From: Paraspadella gotoi
Lineage: Eukaryota; Chaetognatha
Reading direction: 5' to 3'
DNA length: 64,000 bases
Assembly (NCBI GenBank): GCA_051294375.1
Contig: CM119266.1
Span: forward strand, 13,580,735 to 13,644,734
Position numbers and translations under genes: made by a program. This document shows positions 1 through 12,112 of the stretch, in pieces. The notes below the pieces were generated by a model. That model was given only the letters and a program-made list of their open reading frames with translations, did no database searches and was not told the origin of the DNA. Position 1 is the first letter of the stretch; the number at the start of each line of letters is the position of its first letter.

Positions 1-744
1 TCATACTTTGAAATCTCGCGGCACTAACCTTATTTCTTTTCCTTTACGCAATAACAGGAAAATTTTTTTTGGATTTCCTAAAAAACCTCAGAAAAACAAG
101 AAAGCGTGAGAAAAAGGGATTTTCCCGATTTTTAAATTTTGACCAGCAAATCTACTAAATTACCCCTTTTATAACAAATCAGCTTATGTTTGGAGAAAAA
201 TTTAAAAACCACTCATTTCAAGACTACGACGCTCTCAAACCTGACATTGGCTAATTTAATTGTCATCTAACTTTGAACGCGTGCGCTTAATATCATCCAA
301 CCCGGTTCCATTTACAAACCGATTTTTTTCTCCCTGAATCTCTCCGCTCGGCTCAGTTTCTATTTGCGCTGTTATCCATCGTCTCTCGTTCCTCGACTCT
401 TCTTTCTCTTTACACTTTAGGCTGCCCCCGTCGCCACCCCCCCCCTCTCCCCCCACCAACCCGCGTTCCTGCTTCGCCTTGTGTCGCCGAGAATCGCAGT
501 AAATTGAAGCAGAGAAAAAAAATCTGCGTCCGAAGGGAAGCGTCTCTCTCTCTTTTTTCCCCGGATTTATCCCCGAAGACCCTAAGAAGAAAATCGTTGA
601 ACTGAAAAAAGAGAGAGAGAGAAAAAAGAAAAAAAACCTCGGAACACGAAATTCCTCATCGAATCTTTAAATTCGGCGGATGTTCTTCAGCCACTCGAAT
701 TTTTTTTTTTCGAGAAAATCATCGGCTGCCCTTTCTACCGCTGT
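1..744. other. No gene recognised at left edge
   Basis: Mixed AT-rich sequence with T-runs and short CT tracts. No open frame here has splice signals or composition like the candidate exons further right. The palindromic arm begins just after this stretch. Confidence 0.5.
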
Positions 745-1379
745 AAAATTACAAGGCAGTAGCAGTAACAAAAATATCGCCGTCATCTGACGAAGAAATT
801 TGCCGTAACTCGCGCGTCAACGTCAAAAAACCAAGGACGACCGCAGGGCGGCGACTTCGTCTGCAGGAGTCGCAGTTTGGTTTTCCCGCGAAAATTCGAA
901 TCCATCTGAGATTTGGCCGCCAACGAAAATAAGAGTTGAAAAACTAAAGTTTGGCAACTCACTCGGATCGAAATTTATTCATAAAAATCTATGTACATAA
1001 TAAGCGCGATAAAAAAAAAAAAAACAACTAATTGGACCCGAGTTAATGACCAGAATCCCAGCAGTTTTTAGATTGAGTGTCACTAGACTCAATCGCGCAA
1101 AGTCGGTTTTATCCACATTTCCCCATGCTCCACCGATGATAAAGCATCTCGTCTCTTTCCGCTATCCGCTTTTTTTTTTCGCTTCATAAATCGACCATTA
1201 ACTCTATTTTAAACTGTTTGAACTTTTTAATGAACGATTTTTAATCGAAATATAAACTGGGAGACTCTTTCGCGATTTTTTTCATCGCTTTCCCCGCCGA
1301 GCAGTAAGCGTGGGGTGAATTGTGAAATTCAACTAATAAATTAAGTTAAATTTCCTCGATCCAATCAAAACATCTATAC

Positions 1380-1713
1380 ATGAGTGAAATGGAAGAATCG
1401 AGTCCGACTCACTCTGTCGACTCGGCCAAGCTGGAAAGGCTCGTCCTCGACGAAGACGAGGAAAATCTTCGTCGGAGTCGCGATCCGATCAAGTCAAAGG
1501 CGTCGGCGACGTCGGTGAATGGCGCAGGGTCCGACCACGCTGTCGACGACGCCGCGCCGGATGCGCCGGCCGTCATTCCGGTAACCGGAGTCGCGATCGA
1601 CGATCATTTCGTTCTTCCGACGCCGGCCGGCGTTTTTTCGACAAACGCCGGTTTCGTTCCGACGTGGTCGTCGAACGGGACGTCGACGCCGGTGCTGATC
1701 GTCGTGGAGATGG
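1380..1713 (+). CDS. Candidate first coding exon, unknown acidic/Ser-rich protein
   Basis: An ATG opens a 111-codon frame that runs uninterrupted to a canonical donor (ATGG|GTGAGG, phase 1). The frame would otherwise stop four codons later. The peptide begins MSEMEESSPTHSVDSAK, has an acidic Glu/Asp patch (LVLDEDEENL) and ends in a mostly uncharged Gly/Thr/Ser segment (TSTPVLIVVEM). I recognise no domain. Third positions are GC-rich, as in the other exons here. The inverted copy at 2953-3287 lacks one base near codon 7, which shifts its frame. It could be the N-terminal exon of the plus-strand gene with candidate exons at 4498 and 4951, but the phases do not join cleanly (phase 1 exit; the next exon reads best from phase 2). 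Confidence 0.5.
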
Positions 1714-1731
1714 GTGAGGTTTAGCGGTAGT

Positions 1732-1836
<105 letters not shown>

Positions 1837-2264
1837 CCAGGCGCCCACTCCATCTCTATTTGTTTATCGCTCCATTCTCCTCGTTTTTCCTCCCTATCTG
1901 TTTTCTCCATTATTTCCAACGACCATAATTTGTTAGTCTTAAGAGAAAAACTCGCTCTTTTGGTTTTCGCGGAATTTTTGGGCCCACTTTCTCTCTTTTT
2001 TTCTTTCTTTTCTTTCTTTATTTCTTTCTTTTCTTTATTTCTATCTTTCTTTCTTTATTTCTTTCTTGCTTTTTTTATCTCTTTCTTTTCAACTTTCCCC
2101 AATTTTCTATTCCCGGCGCAGAACATTTCACGCCCACCATTCGAGGATGGGGTGATTTAAACCGTCACTTGGAATCGTATTTTTAAAAGAGCAGTTGTTG
2201 TTCTTGTTGTCATTTTTGCTGTAAACTATTGGAATGTGAGTTTGTACCCGAAAAGAATTTCCAC

Positions 2265-2289
2265 NNNNNNNNNNNNNNNNNNNNNNNNN
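2265..2289. other. 25-N assembly gap at palindrome centre
   Basis: Exactly 25 N. Gaps of this length also occur at 6787, 17782, 49633 and 54513, and all but 17782 are flanked by duplicated sequence. The fixed size marks a scaffolder default rather than a measured distance. Confidence 0.95.
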
Positions 2290-2298
2290 AGAGACAGA

Positions 2299-2382
<84 letters not shown>

Positions 2383-2413
2383 ATAAAATTCAAGAGACTG
2401 GAGACAGACGATA

Positions 2414-2861
2414 GTGAAATTCTTTTCGGGTACAAACTCACATTCCAATAGTTTACAGCAAAAATGACAACAAGAACAACAACTGCTCTTTTAAAAATAC
2501 GATTCCAAGTGACGGTTTAAATCACCCCATCTCGAATGGTGGGCGTGAAATTTCTGCGCCGAATAGAAAATTGGGGAAAGTTGAAAAGAAAGAGATAAAA
2601 AAAGCAAGAAAGAAATAAAGAAAGAAAGATTAGAAATAAAGAAAAGAAAAAGAAATAAAGAAAAAAGAAAAGAAAAAAAAAAAAAGAAAAAAAAGAGAGA
2701 AAGTGGGCCCAAAAATTCCGCGAAAACCAAAAGAGCGAGTTTTTCCTTAAACGATAACAAATTATGGTCGTTGGAAATAAATGGAGAAAACAGATAGGGA
2801 GGAAAAACGAGGAGAATGGAGCGATAAACAAAATAGAGATGGAGTGGGCGCCAATGGAAAA

Positions 2862-2892
<31 letters not shown>

Positions 2893-3912
2893 GAGAGAGA
2901 AGAGAGAGAGAGAGAGAGAGAAGAGAGAGAGTCGACTACCGCTAAACCTCACCCATCTCCACGACGATCAGCACCGGCGTCGACGTCCCGTTCGACGCCC
3001 ACGTCGGGAACGAAACCGGCGTTTTGTCGAAAAAACGCCGGCCGGCGTCGGAAAGAACGAAATGATCGTCGATCGCGACTCCGGTTACCGGAATGACGGC
3101 CGCGCATCCGGCGCGGCGTCGTCGACAGCGTGGTCGGACCCTGCGCCATTCACCGACGTCGCCGACGCCTTTGACTTGATCGGATCGCGACTCCGACGAA
3201 GATTTTCCTCGTCTTCGTCGAGGACGAGCCTTTCCAGCTTGGCCGAGTCGACAGAGTGAGTCGGATCGATTCTTCCATTTCACTCATGTAAAGTCTAATG
3301 GATAGATTTTTTGATTGGATTGAATTTATTATTGAATTTCCACATTCACCCCACGCTCACTGCTCGGCAGGGAAAGCGATGAAAAAATTCGCGAAAGAGT
3401 CTCCCAGTTATATTTCGATTAAAAATCGTTCATTAAAAAGTTCAAACAGTTTAAAATAGAGTTAATGGTCGATTTATGAAGCGAAAAAAAAAAAGCGGAT
3501 AGCGGAAAGAGACGAGATGCTTTATCATCGGTGGAGCATGGGGAAATGTGGATAAAACCGACTTTGCGCGATTGAGTCTAGTGACACTCAATCTAAAAAC
3601 TGCTGGGATTCTGGTCATTAACTCGGGTCCAATTAGTTGTTTTTTTTTTTTTATCGCGCTTATTATGTACATAGATTTTTATGAATAAAATTTTCGATCC
3701 GAGTGAGTTGCCAAACTTATTTTTCGTTGGCGGCCAAATCTCAGATGGATTCGAATTTTCGCGGGAAAACCAAACTGCGACTCCTGCAGACGAAGTCGCC
3801 GCCCTCGCGGTCGTCCTTGTTTTTTGACGTTGACGCGCGAGTTACGGCAAATTTTCTCGTACAGATGACGGCGATATTTTTGTTACTGCTACTGCCTTGT
3901 AATTTTACCACT
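2414..3912 (-). repeat. Right arm of ~1.5-kb palindrome
   Basis: Reverse-complement copy of 745-2264. The outer boundary is where GTAAAATTAC matches both arms; beyond it the flanks diverge. The inner boundary follows a long (GA)n tract (2297-2387). Frame-changing single-base differences occur between the arms. Confidence 0.9.
2953..3287 (-). pseudogene. Inverted, frameshifted copy of the 1380 exon
   Basis: It starts with the same ATG context and ends at the same GGAGATGG|GTGAGG donor as the exon at 1380-1713. One base is missing near codon 7 (GAATCGATCC here against GAATCGAGTCC there), which puts the rest out of frame. The distal part returns to similar peptide (AVIPVTGVAIDDHFVL) in another frame, with further indels before PTWASNGTSTPVLIVVEM. 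It is either an assembly mirror of the left arm or a decayed inverted duplicate. Confidence 0.6.
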
Positions 3913-4497
3913 CCGCACTCCACTCTGAAATTCCTATGGGGTCTTCGAGTTTCTTTCTATTGCGAGAAATTTCTCCGTGTTTTCAAGAAGAAAATACCGA
4001 CAACACCTGCTCACAAAAGAATCCTCTTTTTTCCCGGCAGAGGCGCGCAATTCCTTTTCCCACTTGTCTAAGATCAAAATCGTAACTCGACGCCGGCCGG
4101 TGGTGTCGCTGCCGACGGCTCTCGCTCAAAGTATTAGAGTCGGTAGCATGTGGTACTCTTGTTATTAAATTAGAATTAACAATTTTGTTTTTTCGCGCAA
4201 GCATGGATTAGCTGAAGAGATGCTTTTAAGACTGTCATTTTCGGAAAGATTTTTATTCGAAGGCTACTCATATTGAATCGTACTTAGTTTTAAGTTTTGA
4301 AGCATCAATTAATTCAATAAATTCCATAATTTTATAGCCAATCAATTATTTCATTCCAGACCGAATTTCCCCATAAGAAATCGTTTGTTTTATTCCCTTT
4401 AAAAGCTCTTCGACTTCCACGCAAGCGCAAAGTGATTGACGTCACTTCAACCTTGCGATTCATTTAAAACCCGCGTCATGTATTCGTTATTCCGCAG

Positions 4498-4601
4498 CCG
4501 GCCGGAAGTCGGGCGAGATGGCGTCAGAGACGTCGTTGGCAACGGTGACGTCAGAGGCGGGGACGCGAAAGACGGAGGCAGGGAGAGGACGAGATTGAGA
4601 G
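4498..4601 (+). CDS. Candidate internal exon, frame ambiguous
   Basis: An acceptor (ATTCCGCAG) and a donor (GAGAG|GTGAGA) frame 104 bases. One frame is fully open and exits in phase 1, matching the entry phase of the next exon (4951), but its peptide (RPEVGRDGVRDVVGNGD) is unremarkable. Another frame joins in phase with the 1380 exon and gives a more protein-like sequence (GEMASETSLATVTSEAG) but meets TGA just before the donor. An indel inside the exon would reconcile the two readings. No domain recognised. Confidence 0.35.
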
Positions 4602-4950
4602 GTGAGAGGTTGGGTGAGGTCGGGTGAGGTACAACGAGCTTGGCGGATTAGGCGGGAGAGACGCGATTAGAAAACGTGTTTATTTACATTAATCGATTCG
4701 CATCAGCGAATCAAACTCATTTGCATATTACGGATAATTTATGCCTTGAGGTAGAAGAGAATTGCGAAGGAGGTGACTATATTTACCTTCTTGCATTAAA
4801 CAAAAATATATAATAACTGATAATGTGTGTCAAAATGCCAAAATGAGATACTATATATAAGTGTTTTAACCAATTATTCGCATCAATCCATTAATCAAGT
4901 TCAAAAAATAAATAAATCAATCAATCAATCGATATTCAATCCGAACTTAG

Positions 4951-5138
4951 GCTTTGTGGATCGCGCCGCCGCCGTCCGTCATTCGTTGAGGAGCAAATCG
5001 AAGCGGGAGCCGAGACCGGAAACGGAATCGCAACCGGATGTTGAATCGAAACCGGAACCGAAACCGGAAGCAGCGCCGCTCGAAATCGACCTCGCTTATC
5101 TCCAGAGCGCCCCCGCCGCCGTTAAGATGGCGCAAGTG
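4951..5138 (+). CDS. Candidate exon with Pro/Glu repeats and MARVEL-like helix start
   Basis: The exon lies between an acceptor (GAACTTAG) and a strong donor (CAAGTG|GTGAGT). It enters in phase 1 and leaves in phase 0, giving 62 complete codons. Residues 15-42 are basic then rich in PE/PK repeats. The end reads EIDLAYLQSAPAAVKMAQV, which resembles the residues entering the first helix of MARVEL/CKLF-like (CMTM) proteins. In the minus-strand MARVEL gene an intron interrupts the equivalent point (KMLAM, 34030) in the same phase. The following hydrophobic exon was not found, so membership of the family is an inference. Confidence 0.55.
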
Positions 5139-6265
5139 GTGAGTCAACAAAAAAATACCCGAACGCGATTAAAACCAGAGGGCGGAAGAGATGAAAAGAG
5201 GGAAAAAAGTCAAACGTGGCTCTTTTATCTTCGCCCCCTTTTTCGCGACCTCGATTGAGTCTCGTCGCTTCCCATTTGTTCTCTTTTGTTTCTCGAATTG
5301 AATTCGAAGGAAGAATATTCGTGCCGTCGTTGTTGTTGTTTTTGTCGTTGTTGTTGTCGCCTCGTTGTCGTCAACGGCGTCGACATTTTTTTTCTTTTTT
5401 GATTGGCAGCCATTCGGATATTTTTTTCCCGCGAATTGATTTCGTCCTTTGGATTTCGTTCCCTGGGGTATTTGTCCGATTTAATGAATTTAATCAGATT
5501 TTATTATATGAAAGAAAAAGAAAAGAAAGAGCGAAATAATGAGGGGAATTTATGATGAGAGAAAATAAGAAAGAAAAAAAAAAGATTAAGCGAAAATAGA
5601 AATAAAACAAGCCAATGAAAGTGATAATAATAAAACTTTCAACTGAAAAGGAAGGAAGAAATCTCAAAACAATTTCTGTTTGTTCTCTTTGAAGAATAGA
5701 TCGAGAAAAGGGTTTTAAAAAATGCTACGTATTCTGGGAACGATCGACACGGATATCTTTTCCTTTTTCCCACACATCGAGACGCCATCGGCCTAGAATG
5801 CTTATCACCGTTTCACAACTTCTCGTCTTCCCCTTTTTCTTTTTAAAAAAAAATTTCTTTTTTTAAAGAAAAAGAGAAAGAAAATCTCCGCATTTCTCCG
5901 AGTAATCATTCGCATTTAAATTCCGGCGACGCAAAAACCCGCACCGCCTGGGTTTGCGGTCGTCGTCTGGTATGTTGTTGTTGTTATCCTTTTTTTGTCG
6001 TTGTCGTTGTCGACGTCGCCGAAACGGCTTCACTTCACCCTCCGTTTCAAAGCGTCAAACATCCTTCTCGTCGTCTCAACTTTCACAACTTTTTTTCTTT
6101 AACTTTCTTCTCTCGAAGCCTCAAATTTTTTCTCGATCTTCCAACTCGAAATGGCAGTTGATTCCCTCTCAGCGTCAGCCGTTGCTTCTCTCGGTTTTTA
6201 ATGTTTCGCTTATTTTAAAAACTTCATCACATATTTTTTTCAGGTTTTTTTTCTTTTTCTTTCTC

Positions 6266-6350
<85 letters not shown>

Positions 6351-6424
6351 TATCCTTTCTATTTTCGCACTTCCTTTGAGGTTACTTATCTTTCTGCTTC
6401 GTTTGCCTCAAACGAGAGAGAGAT
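5139..6424. other. Intron-like stretch, no exon supported
   Basis: Purine- and T-rich low-complexity sequence, a (GTT)n patch near 5325-5360 and a long (CTTT)n tract near its end. No segment combines an open GC3-rich frame with splice sites. Confidence 0.4.
6246..6350 (+). repeat. (CTTT)n microsatellite
   Basis: About 100 bp of almost perfect CTTT tetranucleotide repeat. The same motif recurs at 48900-49000, 53750-53880 and 55430-55555. Confidence 0.95.
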
Positions 6425-7445
<1,021 letters not shown>

Positions 7446-7617
7446 AGAGAAGAGAGACGAGATGAGAGAAGAGATGGAAGAGAGAAGAGGATGTGACGCG
7501 CTGCGAAATAATTCGTAGGCACCGCGACGTAAGTCGGACAATAAAATATAGCCTTCTCACGTTTCTCGCGGTCTGTTAGTTTAGTGCATGCTCACTTGTT
7601 TTTGTTTCATTCTTCAG

Positions 7618-7713
7618 GCGAAGAATGGTGTGGAGGGGAAGAGAGAGAGTCCCGATAGAGTGTCAGGCACGGAGAGATCGATCCGGGAACGGCTCAGCAG
7701 GAAGCGATCGCAG
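7618..7713 (+). CDS. Candidate internal exon, basic Ser/Arg-rich segment
   Basis: Acceptor TTCTTCAG and donor GATCGCAG|GTAATA enclose exactly 32 codons, phase 0 at both ends. The peptide AKNGVEGKRESPDRVSG is followed by TERSIRERLSRKRSQ: hydrophilic, basic and phosphorylatable, with no domain recognised. The frame stays open to a second, stronger donor (AAGTCG|GTAAGG after 7782), so a longer isoform of 55 codons is possible. Its phase fits directly after the 4951 exon (phase 0 exit) and before the 13569 exon. Confidence 0.5.
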
Positions 7714-8042
7714 GTAATAACTTTCGCTGTTTATATGACGGTGAGACGCACCGAGTACCCGAAAGGCAAAACCCGGAAGTCGGTAAGGTTTCATTTGCCA
7801 ACTTCAGAGAATTGAAAAAAAAAGATAAAAAGGAAAATAAAAAAACGCAGACGGAATAACGAAAAGATAAATAAGGAAAAGCAAAAAGAGGACAAAGGTA
7901 TCATGAAAGTCAAATCTCTAATGGACAGATTAGATATAATTAATTCACCTTCGTAATACACCTGAGTTTTCTTCCACATCTCCTTAAAGGAAATACTTGG
8001 AACTGAAGTGACTTCGATCGAGTACGACGGGGATTCGTCGTC

Positions 8043-8128
8043 TTAGTCGTCGTCGCCCACTTCGTCTTCGTCGTCTTGAGGCTGAGGACGAAGATTCGTG
8101 TCTTCGTTGAGGAACTTCACTTCTTTCT
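8043..8128 (-). CDS. Terminal exon with acidic C-tail (unknown gene)
   Basis: On the minus strand a long pyrimidine tract (CTCTTCCCCCCCCC) leads into a CAAG acceptor, followed by 27 codons and a TAA. The peptide runs KEVKFLNEDTNLRPQ then PQDDEDEVGDDD, a typical acidic protein terminus, with GC-rich third positions. A second AG two bases on (start 8126) would give the same frame. The plus-strand reading of the same bases is only a hydrophobic mirror image. It belongs to an unidentified minus-strand gene converging on or overlapping the plus-strand candidate exons; its upstream exons were not found. Confidence 0.5.
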
Positions 8129-8607
8129 CTTGGTTAGGGATTGGGGGGGGGGAAGAGGATAGGGGGCGTGGCGGGAAGAAGGTATTACTCGAAGGTGAGG
8201 GTGGGCGGGAGAGATGGGTTCGGGTCATGATGACCGGCGAGAATTAGGCGAGAATCTCGTTAAACGAATCGTTTCGGAAGAAAGTCGTGTTCAAGATAAA
8301 ATGGAGAGAAAAAAAATACAGACGATTTTCGGCGTCAATGCGTCGCAACGACTGAACTAAAAATAGAATAATATAAACCTCTATATTTCTTTTTTGAACC
8401 TGCAAGTTTTTCTTTATCAAGTATTTTCCAAATTTCCGTTCGCAAACAGGAGGGAATTTTGACATTGGATAAAAAGAAAAAAACCAATAAAAGCCGACGC
8501 TTAGATATTTGTTGGGTTTTGTGATTATCAGGGTGTAGACTGTGGAGTGGGTGTTGCCAGTTTCATCCTTTAGCTTTTCTCCAACCTCCCCCCTCTCACC
8601 CGATCAG

Positions 8608-8833
8608 AGCGAGAAAAAAGGGGTTCGTCATCGTAAATCTACTCGGTTATGGGCGTCACGATGATGTTTTGTCCCTCCCCAATCTTTATTTTATGGACGA
8701 GAACGGGTCTCGTCAATTTCGGAGGAGCGAGCTCCGTTTCCATCATACGCCCGCGGATGAAAAAAAAAATATATTCCGCCTCCGAAATAAGAGGAAATAT
8801 ATGTATGGCCGACGAAAGGAAAGGGAAAAATAA
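8608..8833 (+). CDS. Candidate terminal exon, unknown protein
   Basis: A strong pyrimidine tract (CCAACCTCCCCCCTCTCACC) precedes the acceptor GATCAG. One plus frame (phase 2 entry) is open for 74 codons to TAA. It reads KKGFVIVNLLGYGRHDD then LPNLYFMDENGSRQF, with a basic Lys/Arg end. No domain recognised. The minus strand also has an open frame here (ELAPPKLTRPVLVHK), but it lacks a comparable acceptor. The phase does not match the 7618 exon, so it may belong to a separate gene or follow a missing exon. Confidence 0.35.
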
Positions 8834-8957
8834 AGAAGGAAAAAGAAAGCGTAGACTATTCGAAGAAAGAAGAAAAGGGGGGGGAAACGAAATAAAAACA
8901 AATGGCAATCGGATTTGCCGTGAAATCCGCTTTTGAGGGGCGAAGTCGGGTTTAATA

Positions 8958-9479
8958 CAGGGAGGTCTAGCTTTGATGGGGCGAACTTCAAGTGCTTACA
9001 GCACTAAAACTATATATAGAAACGTGGATATTTTTTATTTCGATTTATATTAAAAACGTCTGGAAAATCCAACAGAAACTCCTGTAATTGTTGCTTTTTG
9101 CATAACATGTCATGTTTTTTTCGCGACGTTTCTTTACAAAAAGTTGGGAAATTTTGGTAAAAAATAAGACAAATGAAAATGAATACAGACTTTCGGTCGC
9201 GCAGTTTTTCTGACTGCGCTTCCCCTGAGTAATGAAAATGTAGAATAGAGAAGCAGGATGTCCAAATTATCCAACGTCGACAAAACGAAGTTAGAATCCG
9301 TTGAATCGGGAAACCAATCACAGTCCGCCGTGCAGTGCCTCGGAATCCGTACTTAAGTATATACTTAAATTCAAGGACCAGGTAAAACAAAAGATGTCGC
9401 AAGTAATCGCTAAATAGTTGGCCCTCTTCGAGTCAGCAAGAAGAGCTTAATTTAGTCCCAAAAGAGCTGGACCTCCCTG
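8958..9479. mobile_element. 522-bp TIR element (Tc1/mariner-type MITE)
   Basis: The ends are inverted repeats beginning CAGGGAGGTC: left CAGGGAGGTCTAGCTTTGAT, right (reverse complement) CAGGGAGGTCCAGCTCTTTT. Each end is bordered by a TA dinucleotide (8956-8957 and 9480-9481), the target-site duplication of Tc1/mariner-like transposons. The element is too short for a transposase. The largest open frame inside (minus, 9010-9402) shows no DDE/D catalytic pattern that I can see, so it is best called non-autonomous. Confidence 0.75.
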
Positions 9480-9481
9480 TA

Positions 9482-10270
9482 TACTGCGTAGTTTTCTGAT
9501 GAACTTTAACATTTTTTGTTATTATAATGTAGACTGTGTTTCTTTTCTAATTCGAAACGCAATGTCGCAACAATTCTTCAACTCGAAACGAATAGTTTCC
9601 TTAGTATTTGTTTACATTGAACATAAACCCAAAGTATAGGAAAGGCTTTCGCCGCGATTGCAAGCAATTCTTGTTAAAGATGATTTCAAAGGCGTTGATC
9701 GCCGATGCGAAGACGACGAGAATTCCGTCTTAATTCTTTTGTTAATCTCAACGGGAGAGTGAAAAATAAGGGCCGATCTCGCGCGTGGCAAGAGAGAGGG
9801 AAAGATGGAGGGAGAGAGAAACAGATAGAAAAGAAAGAAATATTCCAGATTCCAATTGAAAAACAAAGTAGGGAATACAAAAAAAAATTAAAAAAAAATT
9901 AGGGTAGTTTTCAATATTATGATATGAATATATATTCTGTCATCGTCACCATATTTTAACGTAGCATATTATTTTTTTTTCACATAAATGATGAACAGAG
10001 CAGGTTGTCACAGTAAAAGCAGATTTTTTTTACGCTCATTATCATAATTAAATTATTCTTCATCGTTCTGCATCGTTTACGTTGTCTGCTTGACAATCAG
10101 CCCCTGGAGATTGACATCCAATGCGAAGGAATTGGCGCTTCGTCCATTGTGCCATTTGCGGGATATGTAATTGTTGTATTTTTGTTGTAGTCAATTTCGT
10201 AATTTTAATCTTATTTTATGACTCGGGTTCTTGTAAACTATAATAGAGTCTAATATGTAAATTTTTTTAG
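9482..10270. other. AT-rich intergenic or intronic sequence
   Basis: No coding-like segment seen. It contains long A and T runs near 9880-10030 and ends in a good acceptor-like TTTTTTTAG at 10262-10270. Confidence 0.4.
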
Positions 10271-10430
10271 ATTCACATTTCGTACAACATCCCTTGCCGC
10301 CTTCCGCCACGCCGCCGCGCAACCGTTGCCTCCGAGAGAGAAATGTTATGATAAGACTCGAATTGGCGGCAAAGAAAATATTCTCTGGAAGAAAAGCGAA
10401 AATTGGTTTTCCTTCTGTCGGGATTGGAAG
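10271..10430 (+). CDS. Weak exon candidate, both strands open
   Basis: An acceptor TTTTTTTAG precedes a plus frame reading SHFVQHPLPPSATPP and later RLELAAKKIFSGRKAK, to a possible donor (GGAAG|GTGGAA). The minus strand across the same bases also gives a protein-like end (RQFESYHNISLSEATV ... MLYEM, then stop). Composition does not decide between them. Confidence 0.2.
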
Positions 10431-10734
10431 GTGGAAAATGGTAGAGGTGGTGAAGGTGGTTGGCGGTGGTTGTGATGTAGTGAAGTAAAGTATCGGGAAA
10501 TCTCAGCGGAGGAACGAAAATAAAGTTTGAAATTAACGACAAGAAAAAAAATTAGTACGTATTTTATCGGGCGAAGTCTTCCAACTTTGGATTTGAACTT
10601 TTACTTTACTAAAATTTTTTCTCAACGATATCTTTTGTCACTCTCGCCATATTTTTCGTCGAAGTGCTTCTGACTACTGTGACACTAATGATCCTTCGAG
10701 TCTTCAAAACACGAAAGTCAAGATAGTGTGTCGC

Positions 10735-10736
<2 letters not shown>

Positions 10737-10794
<58 letters not shown>
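10737..10794 (+). repeat. (GA)n microsatellite
   Basis: 58 bp of GA dinucleotide with one AAAG interruption. Confidence 0.95.
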
Positions 10795-10798
<4 letters not shown>

Positions 10799-11887
10799 TT
10801 GTTATGGGGTTTTTGACCTTGAACTCTTCTATAATTGGCTATTTTTTTTCAATTTCCGGCTGCAAAGAGGAAAAAGGGGAAAACCTCCAGCGAAAAATTA
10901 AAATTCTGTCAGTTTGAAACTAATATAGTTGCTCTTTACCTAATAATTGTTGCAAGACACAAATTTTAATAAATCTGATTATATGGCAATATACATACAC
11001 GGATTTATAAAACGTGCACTCTTTCTCTTCTAAATTAAATATTTAAATAATTAACATAATATAAAGTAAAAACGCTTCAAATAATCGCATTTCTTACCTC
11101 AACTTTAAATATAAAGAATTTCGCTCCGACAGAGGGAGTCCCGTTACCGGAGCTTACCCTTTCCCCCCAAGAGACGAACAACCATCGATCATCTCGTTCC
11201 CGAATCAACCAAGCGCCGCCGCGCCACGTCCCAAGGGTGCGTTCAATCGCTCCAGTTCCTCCCTCCTCTCCTATCGCGTTCACTCGCTCCAGTTCCCCCC
11301 CCCCTCTCGCTGTTCCTCGCTCCCTCTTCTTGGCAGCGGAAACTCTCTTCTCCCTCGGGCAAACGGCGAATCCCAACGTTCGATTCCAACTTTTAAAAAA
11401 ATAAAGGGGAAAAAAATAATAATAGAAAAAAAAAAACGCGCGAGAATAAACATTTAATAAACGACGGTTTATTTTCCAAGTTTATGTTCCCCACCGAAAG
11501 AAAGAAAAAAAACCCGTGGATGTTTGCGACGCTTAAACAGAGAGAGAGAGAGAGAGAGAGAGAAACCGACGCCGGCGTCACGGAACGGCGTTGAAAGTTG
11601 ACTCGGCATCGCCTTTCGCGTCGGCGCCGCCTCGCGCTAGGCTGCGGCGTTGCCGCCTTCCGCAACGACGTTACCTTTAGCACCGACTCGATCTTTCGCT
11701 CCGCCAGCAACCCAATGGGTGCTGTTCTCTCGGTTTGGTTTGTCAAATACTCTATTTAGTTATATTTATTTCTTTTTTTTGGCGTCAAATCCTCATGTTT
11801 TTATTTTAATATGATGCATTTACTTTCTTTCCTCGCCCCACCAGATCACTCTCTAGACATTGGGGGCTAGCGTTATTAAGTATAGTC
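10795..11887. other. No gene supported; degenerate GC-rich repeats
   Basis: 11150-11380 and 11560-11720 are GC-rich and contain recurring words such as CGCTCCAGT, GGCGTC and GCGTTG. Open frames exist on both strands but none has convincing splice sites; they look like products of short tandem repeats. Confidence 0.4.
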
Positions 11888-12112
11888 ATGTGGATAAGGC
11901 GCTAAGTGGGCTGAAGATCCGAAACTTCTTTAACCCCTCCAGCTGCCTTGGAACGGGTCCTGGGCTTGGAACCAGGCTTAAGGCTTTTTCCAGGCCCCCA
12001 AGGCGGTTTACGGCCGTCCTAACGCTTCCCGCAGGATAGGTACCATTGGGGATCGAATCCGGTACCTAATGGTCATGAGCTGATGGTGTTACTCAATGAG
12101 CCAAAGTCTGGA
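11888..12112 (-). mobile_element. tRNA-derived SINE
   Basis: Read on the minus strand, 12112-12049 shows the two internal RNA polymerase III promoter boxes of a tRNA gene at normal spacing: an A-box-like TGGCTCATTGAG (12103-12092) and a B box GGATTCGATCC (12060-12050). No tRNA cloverleaf or anticodon arm is evident. A ~150-bp body follows, with CCGCCTTGGGGGCCTGG and CTTCAGCCCACTTAGCGCC. The same body recurs on the plus strand at 61888-62025, which makes this a dispersed family rather than a tRNA gene. Confidence 0.8.

Noticed and set aside
9010-9402. Transposase inside the TIR element
   Set aside because: The 130-codon frame is Phe/Arg/Lys-rich with no recognisable DDE/D spacing or helix-turn-helix.
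11077-11376. 99-residue minus-strand frame
   Set aside because: It is composed of degenerate CTCCAGTTC-type repeats, with no splice site and no matching phase.
12049-12112. tRNA gene
   Set aside because: A and B box words are present, but there is no cloverleaf, and the sequence is the head of a repeat body seen again at 61.9 kb.
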